A program made the translations under genes and the position numbers. Below, in pieces: positions 56,757 to 64,000 of a stretch of DNA of 64,000 bases; position 1 is the first letter of the stretch; every line of letters begins with the position of its first letter. The notes under the pieces were generated by a model. That model had not been told where the DNA came from, did no database searches, and saw only the letters and a program-made list of their open reading frames with translations. This DNA is from Aplidium turbinatum. Taxonomy: Eukaryota > Chordata > Ascidiacea > Aplousobranchia > Polyclinidae. The DNA is taken from the NCBI GenBank assembly GCA_918807975.1, contig OU964922.1, positions 25,904,329-25,968,328 of the forward strand. The letters are read 5' to 3'.

Positions 56757-58000
56757 TATCGAAATGTGTTCCCTTATGTCTATACTCTAATCGAATTTCT
56801 ATATTGCATTATAGTTATTGTTTATCTGTATTTCTTCAGCTATAGCGCAACAAAAACAAAATTTAATTAAAGCTTTAAAAGTTAATTGTAAATTTTTTTT
56901 TTAGTTTATAACACTAGCATACCAACTTTTACACCAACTTCAAATATTTAACGTAGAACACAAGTGTGGTGGTGAGGTTACTTTGTTAGACCGTGGACAC
57001 AAAAAATAGAACACCGTAAAGAAAGCGTTGATGTTTGATTTCGTGTGCTAATAATTATCGTCAAATACGGCAATCGCACAAAGAATAACCAACAAACTTT
57101 TTGGAGTGGATTTTTACAGCCACCAGAAGAAGCTAAATTGCAGAAAGTAAACGTCTGTACTTCCTCAAAATATGTGTGCTTTTATTATTGTATGATGACC
57201 ACGCCTATTAGAGTATAGCTTGACATTATTTTTAAACTTCATAATTTTACTTTCTCATGTTTTTAATATTCGACAGAAATTTGTATGGACTATTATTTAC
57301 TGTAAATAATATTATAGTAGGAAAAGTATTTTGATTTTCTTTGTCGTATGTATGAAGAACATTCTAAATGAATCTTCCATCTTGGAAAATTTTTCCGTAA
57401 ACTGTTTTCCGTTTCACTAAAAGCTAAACATTCCTGGGTAACAAATTTGTTTGTTATAAGCAAATTTTTACATGAATTTTCTGCACACTCTGCAAGAATG
57501 TAAACCACAGATTTAACTGGCTGGTTTTAAATTGCACCGGCATCAATACAAACCTAATTGGCAATATTCAAAGATATAGGTCAAGCACAAAAGGAGTGTT
57601 TTCTTGCCAAACCGCGTATAATTTTTATTTTTTTTTCCCAGTTGAAGGAGAAACATTGTTTTTGCTTATCTGTTTGCTCGATGTTGTTCGGTATTTGTAA
57701 CTGAGCAACTATTGCTTTAAAAGGTGTGTAATCACCTACAAAAACATGTTATAACCTACACTTTGTCTTTATCCGCCACATTGAAGAGAAGTAACTCTTG
57801 GATCATTGGTGCTGTTTTCTACTATAGCCTACTTGTATTGTTGCATCTATATTTTGTTGATTCGCGTAATCTGTAATTTTGTGTAAACATCATCGCCAGT
57901 GATGTCATCGAAAATCACTTTTTATCATCCAGATACGTTTCATAAAGAGAATATAACAAAAATAAATACGAAAATATTTGAGGTCTGCGCCAGAATAACG
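56757..58000. other. Intergenic DNA, no gene seen
   Basis: AT-rich, short ORFs only. Confidence 0.45.
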
Positions 58001-58002
58001 AG

Positions 58003-58200
58003 CAGTGGGATGGCGCAGCGAATAAGGCGCTCGCTTTCCAATCATACAATGCTGGTTCAGCAGCTGGTTGTTAATCCTCACGCTCAACTCTACCCAGGGT
58101 GAAATGAATTAGGTGGGCGTAGTTGCAGAAAGAAAGGCGACCGAGAGAATGGAAATGACCACCCTACCCTCGTTAGTGCAGAAGGCTTAGTATAATGAAA
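58003..58200 (+). mobile_element. Possible third tRNA-derived SINE (weak)
   Basis: GGGATGGCGCAGCGAATAAG resembles a tRNA 5' half with an A-box, and GCTGGTTCAGCAGCTGG could be a decayed B-box. A distinct body follows to about 58200. Only one copy is present here, so the call rests on the tRNA-like head alone. Confidence 0.3.
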
Positions 58201-58982
58201 ACCTTGTCTTCTTATTCTCGATGCTTAGATCAAGTATGAGACTTACCTTTTTTTACCAGTTTCGCAGGCGATAGCTCTTAGAAGGGTCATTGGTATTTTT
58301 CTAGAGCAGCTTACTGTTCAGAATTGCAAGAGGAATCAAGGGCTGTTGTCGAGCAGGCGCCACTTCGCAATCGACGTTTCGTGATCAACGTTTCCTTTCT
58401 TTTGTCTTTATCTCAAAAGGCATGATCTACAAGGCTGTAGGTGGTTGAGCAAGGTAACACAACATTGTTATGTGCTACAGTTTGAATTCACAGATGTGTT
58501 TAGATGGCATCTTCTCCATCAGGAAAATTAGTGTCCCAAGTGCTCATACGTTAAAAGCCGGTGGCTCCTTTTGAACTATCGGTTATATCGCTGTGCTCGG
58601 CCGGCATAGTTTCTTTTTAACAAGAGTTCTTCTTGAGCGTAAAGTTATGGATCATTGAGAAACTGAAGGCTTGTGCCAAATGACATGAATAAGATTACAG
58701 CTGTCTTTTTTTTTACACAGAGAAAACAGTTCAATGAATTATTTTCTTTGACTTTTTTTCAAACTAAAATCTTAAACTACGCCAGGCAATATTCCATGTT
58801 AATACGAGAGTGGTGTAATCCAACTTTGTGATATGAAGGCAGGGATAAAAAGGTATAAAACTTAGCTAGCAAATTCAACTCCCGAAGCAATTTTAGGCAA
58901 TACTAAGCCTACACGTAATTTTTACATCATGTGTTTTCTCTAGCTCTTTATGAATTAGTAGTAAATAGAAGTTCAAGTTATT
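58201..58982. other. Intergenic DNA, no gene seen
   Basis: No coding structure recognised. Confidence 0.4.
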
Positions 58983-58990
58983 GTCTAGAC

Positions 58991-59565
58991 CAGGGGTCTT
59001 TATAATCACTGGGTTGTGACCCAGAACCGGGTCGCGAAAAAGTTGCTACCTGGTCGAGAGAACACTCGATCAAAATTGCCGTCAAGAGTGGGAGTTGGTT
59101 GTAGGTATGTAGGCTACTCAGTCATGACATAAATTGATTAAAGTGAAACCAATTGCAATCATTCTCTTAATACTTATGAATCTTACCCATGACCTACTGC
59201 ATACCTGTCAAAGCAGTGACGGATTCAGGGAGATGGCACTTTATCACGTGTTTCTCAAAAACAATAAAAAAAAATACATTTTTGCAGCATTTTCTCGCTC
59301 GCTCCATCACTTGTTTAACTGTATTACTGGTGGCACTGGCAATGATTGGTTTCAGAAATGGGTTGAAGAAATAGTAGCCAACCGGTGAAGTTATTAAGGT
59401 CCCCTCAAAATCAAGATATTGATAACTTAAAGTCTGTTTAAACCGTTGTAAAAATTAGACTTACTATAATAGTAGATATCAAACATCGTTTTTTCCATTG
59501 CCGGTTTGCGAAGCTATTTTCATTTTAAAATCCGTCTGTGACAGAAAAAAGGTTAAGGACCACTG
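58991..59565. mobile_element. Non-autonomous hAT-like element (575 bp)
   Basis: It starts CAGGGGTCTTTATAATC and its other end reads inverted CAGTGGTCCTTAACC. Just inside the left end is GTTGTGACCC...GGGTCGCG, like the hAT at 8372. The flanks GTCTAGAC (58983-58990) and GTCTAGAT (59566-59573) are an 8-bp duplication with one change. It probably derives from the same broad hAT group as the element at 8372. Confidence 0.75.
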
Positions 59566-59876
59566 GTCTAGATTGGACATAATAATGCAACTCCGATCTA
59601 AAAGCAAGTGATTGAGCAAATCGTTTATTTATAGCTTTTCATTACGCTGTATGTTCCTTTCATCAACAAACTTTGTTCGCAAAATTCTAGTAGTTTCAGT
59701 TTCAGTAGGCCTAGGCTGCATCATAAGCCTATCATTTCTGAATTTTTGAAATCACTTTTCTTATGACACTTAATCTTACTGTACTTAATCTTACTTACTA
59801 TACTGTGGGCCTTGATACGTTTTTGTTGTTGTAGGTTTTGAGTCCTGTGGTATCTGGCCACTAAGTCGGCAGTCGG

Positions 59877-60187
59877 CAGCCGTGGCCGAGTGGTTAGCGC
59901 GTTGGGCTCGCAGTCGAGAGCCTGCATGTTCGACTCCAGCCACTCGCACTTGCTGTTGTTTCTCTGGGCAAGAAACTTTACGATAATTGCCTCTACCTAG
60001 TGATCGATTTCGAGTAATGGGTAGTACCAAATTTAAGTCATAAGTAAAGTAGACAACCAGAAACAGACATTGCTGTCGGCTGCAGCGTGGGTCAGGTGTA
60101 CGCCGGAAGGCGTACACCGATGCATAGCGCTCAAGTCCGCTTTCCCGCAATGCAGGATAAAGATAAACAAACAAACAAACAAACTAA
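59877..60187 (+). mobile_element. tRNA-derived SINE, family B, copy 2
   Basis: GCCGTGGCCGAGTGGTTAGC carries the A-box and ATGTTCGACTCCAGCC the B-box. The body matches the copy at 56453 nearly base for base and ends in five AAAC units. ACTAAG occurs at 59861-59866 and after the tail, a possible short target duplication, though a few bases from the apparent 5' end. Confidence 0.87.
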
Positions 60188-60189
60188 GG

Positions 60190-63000
60190 TTCGTTGAAGT
60201 TACATCATTGTTGGAGGATTGTTGCATGTATATTATAACGTCTACCAGGTGGCGCTAGATAGTTCATTTATCTTTGCTATCTTTGTTGCAGATTGCTCGA
60301 TTGCACTTTTTGAAAGTTATATGATTACCGTTTGAATTTTTCATTTTCACAAATGCAGTCAATCAATTTTTAATCGAGGTGTTAAGGTCAAGGATGTAGC
60401 ATGCAATAAACCTTTAAACAAAGAATATGTAAACAATAGGGCTATTGACTGATCTTATCGTAGCCTACATGAACAACTGTAAGGCTTTCAGAAGGGGTCA
60501 GATAGTACAGCTGATAAGACTTCGGCATTTCAATAATGGAGCAAGGACACCTTGGAGCACGGAAGCACGAAAGATAGGAGCACGGACAAATATCGTTTAT
60601 TTATTTTTTTCTTATGTATTACGTCATTACGTACGACCATTCGACCAACCGTCAACGTCAGAACATGAGAAATGCTATTTCGATAAGAAGGACAAAAGAT
60701 TTCATAAATTACTCGTGGATGTTTCGGTACTGCGTGTACGACCATCGCTTAGTGGCGTAACTAGTAACCATGTAAAGAACCAATCGACAAGGCAAGTTAA
60801 ATGTCAAACTAAGATAAATAGGCTACACTTTGCAAGTGTACGTTGCACCCAAATGAGCTCAGTAAACTAGCTTGAGCAATGTTTATTCTTTTGGCAAAAA
60901 CTTCCAGATAGGTCTCTGTCGTCAACAGCTCAAATTGCCCCGTGTTATTTCTTGACCAAATACGGATCAAACGTACTACCCATCTCTTACTAATCGTTTT
61001 TTTGACATTGGCACCGTAGCAAGTCATTCATAATGGTTAACGTTTATCAGTTCGTCCGCACAACCTGAAAGCGTTTGGCGAAAGCATCATGGCCAACTTT
61101 GAACAAGATGGAATGAAGTTTTTAGTGCTTTTTAAGTTTTTTCTTTCGCATCAAGGGATAGGTCCTGCGCCAAAAATGAAATTACGTGCGAAAAATTCCT
61201 TAATGCAACGACACTTGGCTCGGTCATTTGTGATGACTGATGATGATGACGCGCAAGTCAGATTTCCCGAACATCTCTTGCCAAAAGCAAAGTTTAAACG
61301 TTTTTTTTTAGCAAAATTGATTGAACTGAAGCTCCTGGTTTAACTTTGTCTTTTGAACACTCGTTCAACTGTTGTACTGTATGTATAAATCAACCAAACA
61401 AAAACAAAAAAATTGTTTGTTCATTGCGCTCAAGCGCTGGACCATAAAATACATTGCCTTCGAATGACTCATACGTTATCGTTTATTAATATAGACTACC
61501 CGATGAATTTGTTTTAAAGAGGCAATGCCTTTGCAAATTTAACTTGTTAGCTACACTGGGTTGAATGCAAGGTTGTGACGCAAAGTACAATGCAAGTGGA
61601 AGCCTAGATTTACGTTTAGTTTTCAAGTGGTCAGTTTACTACTTCGCCCACTCAGTAACTACTATGTTTACATGGACAATGAACTTGTACTTTTCCTGGA
61701 AATTAAAAACTTCACCAACATGCTAAAGGTCACGCACGTTCTGAAGCAAAAAACGGTTGATCAATTTGCCAATTTCAGTTGAACTTACATTTAAAGGTGT
61801 GATTAACTTCAGTTTAAAACACTTCTTCTTTAAATATTTTTTAACCTTTTCTTATATATTTTTGTGTGTTTACATCGATATGTAAAATTCCCTTACGTCC
61901 CTTGAAGCTATTTGTTTGTTGAAAACAAAAAATAAAACATTAAAAAATAATATCGGGAGCCAGGTCGTCAGTTACCTCTCTTGCGTACACCACTGGTTTG
62001 TATTATGCACCGCCCAGGTTTGTTGTGGTAGGTAAATTTTTGAATGAAAATTGACTGAGCATCGTAAGCCAAAACTGTATGGGCTACTGAAAGTTAAACG
62101 TTGTTTCAATAGCATTCAATGCTAATTAATTACTTTTTTTAATATTTCTGTCCAAATATAAATATTCAAAAAAACCTTCCGTAGGTATTAGATACAAACC
62201 ATGGCTTAATACAAACCATTGTTCTTTTTCTTAAACTATTTTTTAAGACTGAAGTCTTCGTGTTACCTATAGCAGCGGGATATGCAGATGGCTTGACCAT
62301 TGTACAATAAACAAGTTTATTTTTAAACACCTGGTCATCGCTTACGCGCTTGGTTTAGTGTTTAAAATAACATTTCTTCCAGTGTTCGCCTTTAGTAGCT
62401 ACTTCCGCCGTACACATATTGCTATGAAGATGTTGTGAAACCTGTCTGGTGTGAAACAAGATAAGCAGGCTTGCACTTAACACCAGACACTAAACATATG
62501 CTGTTTGATCTTGAGGCTTTTCTTTGTCGATTGACTGCTTGCATCAGTAAGCTTTTGACAGCCTGGTGCTTTTCCTTGTTTGATTTAAACGCACATTGGT
62601 GCTGCGTGTTTACCGACAGCCAAGCCCAAACGTATCAGTGCACTCAAAAAGAAGGGTAATTAAAGAGTACAACTTCAAATTTCAAAAGAAATTTATTTTT
62701 TGAGTAAAGTTGCTCTGACAAGCAGAAAAAAAAAATCATCACATTTTATTCTAACATCGATGAAACATCTGCTACCTCACAGAAGCACAAACGTGTTGCG
62801 ACATTAAAATGACGTTGAACAGTTATGTAACATCGTTACCCTTCAATCAATTATATGATTCACTACCAGCAAATACTTTCTAACCTTTTTTCACTCCATG
62901 ACCAACTGCTGCTCCTAATTATGACACCGTAACCCGTAGGCTAAGTATTTTCGCTTAAAAAAGCAATCACTGAGATTTTAACCACTTTGATTTTCATTAG
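60190..63000. other. Intergenic DNA, no supported gene
   Basis: Contains a 141-codon plus-strand ORF (60445-60870) and an 84-codon one (61089-61343, listed separately), neither with a recognisable domain. GGAGCACGGAAGCACG-like direct repeats occur at 60538-60590. Confidence 0.4.
61089..61343 (+). CDS. Possible small protein, unrecognised (weak)
   Basis: An 84-codon ORF with an ATG in good context (CATCATGGCC), starting MANFEQDGMKFLVLF, with a basic middle and an acidic MTDDDDAQ segment. It resembles nothing I know. The balanced composition in AT-rich DNA makes it slightly better than background; it could be a first exon or chance. Confidence 0.15.
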   Translation: MANFEQDGMKFLVLFKFFLSHQGIGPAPKMKLRAKNSLMQRHLARSFVMTDDDDAQVRFPEHLLPKAKFKRFFLAKLIELKLLV

Positions 63001-63067
63001 GCTTATGTCTTATGAGTGAGATAACATTCGTGACAACCTGACCATAGTGACCAAGGTGTGATAAGTA

Positions 63068-63560
63068 GATCTTCTTCTTCTATCGAGTCTTCTAAAGTTT
63101 GTTGATACACCACAGATTGACACATTCTTCCGCAACGGAGTTGTACACTGACAGGTCCCACCTACTGCACCGGGTGGCAAGCCGAGGGCAAACAAGAAGG
63201 TGGTCCGCTGTTTGGGGCTCGGTGCCACAGATACATACAGCAGGGCCCGTGTCGTAGCCCCACTCCACCATTGCAGACTTAGTACGTCCAACACCAGTTC
63301 GGAGTCGATTTAATGTTTTCCACTTTGCCCAAGGAGCGTTTGCTCCTGGGGGGAGGGACTCTGATGGTGGGATCTTCATTTCAGTGTATGATGGGTCGTT
63401 TTCGAATTGTTGTTTCCATTGCTTAAGTCTTGTTTCTTCTTTTGTTGAGGTTAGTGGCTGAACGTCTGTTAGGAAGCTTTTTCTTGATTTCAACCGGGTT
63501 TGCGCAGCAGTTTTTCCATATAGAGGATGTTTTTCATCACATATTTGTTTTAGCCTTTCG
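63068..63560 (-). mobile_element. LINE ORF2 C-terminal relic
   Basis: The minus strand is open for about 150 codons (RLKQICDEKHPLYG, then LTSTKEETRLKQWKQQF, TLNRLRTGVGRTKSAM, CICGTEPQTADHLLVCPRL and SVAEECVNLW). The LNRLRTGVGR block and the C-x-C-x(8)-H-x(4)-C motif are typical of the C-terminus of non-LTR retrotransposons of the Jockey/CR1/I group. The clade is not resolved. The reverse transcriptase is absent, so it is a 5'-truncated copy. It ends in a GAAGAAGAAG tail. The Met at 63493 is internal and not a start. A shorter sister copy lies at 27890. Confidence 0.75.
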
Positions 63561-63879
63561 TTTTAGCGATAAGTAGATGAACTTCGGTAAGTCTTTTTTG
63601 GTAATTTATAGAAGAAAAAAAACATAGGGTTACTTTTAACGAGTTGTGCTTTAGGCCTACACAGTGTCACATATTATAGATAATGTTTCAATCAATGCGA
63701 CCGTTCTTGCATTTAGATTTAGAGCAACGATCAAATCCAAACTTCCAACTTCGATTGTGCTAAAATCATTTGAATACTTCAAGTTTATTTTTCTGCTTTG
63801 TAGTCGATATGAATCAGACCTGCAAACTGATTGTCTCAAATACTTGTTACAGGAAAAGATTGATAGATCAACTTTCTTG

Positions 63880-63951
63880 ATAAAATCCGTCATTTTTACA
63901 TTGATTCAACGTCTGCAGATGTTGAATCAATGTAAAAATGACGGATTTTGT
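63880..63951. repeat. Dispersed palindromic core with locus-specific arms, copy 4
   Basis: The core TTGATTCAACGTCTGCAGA plus TGTTGAATCAA is flanked by AAATCCGTCATTTTTACA on the left and its reverse complement TGTAAAAATGACGGATTT on the right. The outermost arms differ from those at 25605. The palindrome is essentially perfect across about 70 bp. Confidence 0.8.
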
Positions 63952-64000
63952 TATCTAGGAAGTTACTTGATAAAAGAAAATTTCAAGTGAAAGAGTACCA

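Noticed and set aside
59877-59950. tRNA gene (Leu/Ser-like) at the family B SINE head (also at 56453)
   Set aside because: The same tRNA-like head occurs twice with about 230 bp of shared body and an AAAC tail, so it is a SINE.
59791-60174. 127-codon minus-strand ORF, partly repeated at 56549-56755
   Set aside because: It lies across the SINE in antisense and is shared only because the SINE is.
60445-60870. 141-codon plus-strand ORF
   Set aside because: No domain, no signal peptide, repeat-like GGAGCACGG segments, and no splice context.
63664-63990. 108-codon ORF at the right edge
   Set aside because: It crosses the palindrome, so its C-terminal part is repeat-derived; no domain recognised.

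Overview
This is a 64 kb window of AT-rich animal nuclear DNA. Genes have spliceosomal introns with GT-AG ends, introns and intergenic stretches are long, and DNA transposons, SINEs and LINE relics are dense. The NRF-6-type acyltransferase gene and the ZP-domain gene point to an invertebrate metazoan. I lean towards a tunicate or another marine invertebrate deuterostome, but nothing here names the species.

Left edge (1-1464, minus strand): an intact, intronless 488-codon stretch of a 'nose resistant to fluoxetine' (NRF-6)-like membrane acyltransferase that runs off the window.

3.9-20.9 kb: a transposon graveyard. It holds a hAT element with perfect 8-bp target duplications carrying a nested tRNA-derived SINE, a second hAT with perfect 8-bp duplications, a third hAT transposase relic, and five short non-autonomous hAT-like elements. 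It also holds a 418-bp MITE with 7-bp duplications, a pogo/Tigger DDE fragment, the 3' tail of a Ty3/Gypsy-type relic with a 27-bp minisatellite, an RTE-clade LINE 3' end with an 11-bp duplication, and a 588-bp TTAA-flanked fold-back element with a mariner-type MITE at its exact centre.

21-25 kb: one intact 350-codon ORF for an unrecognised, probably single-pass membrane protein, followed on the same strand by two decayed paralogues. 25-39.7 kb: mostly empty AT-rich DNA with a second SINE copy and a LINE 3' relic.

39.7-56.1 kb (plus strand): the main gene, 19 exons whose phases close into one 1,524-residue reading frame. The product is a signal peptide, four fibronectin type III domains, a Thr/Ser-rich mucin-like stalk of about 600 residues (mostly one 1,707-nt exon), a ten-cysteine ZP module, an RKRR furin-type site, a hydrophobic patch, one transmembrane helix and a tail of about 120 residues. 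Its introns carry a TTAA element, a second copy of the 418-bp MITE, a nearly perfect 393-bp palindrome and a hammerhead-ribozyme-like motif of the kind found in Penelope-like elements.

56-64 kb: no convincing gene; two copies of another tRNA-derived SINE, a hAT-like MITE, a LINE C-terminal relic and a locus-specific palindrome.

The ZP protein and the acyltransferase have no evident functional link. The likeliest new biology is the FN3-mucin-ZP receptor-like gene, the small tandem membrane-protein family, and the palindromic elements.
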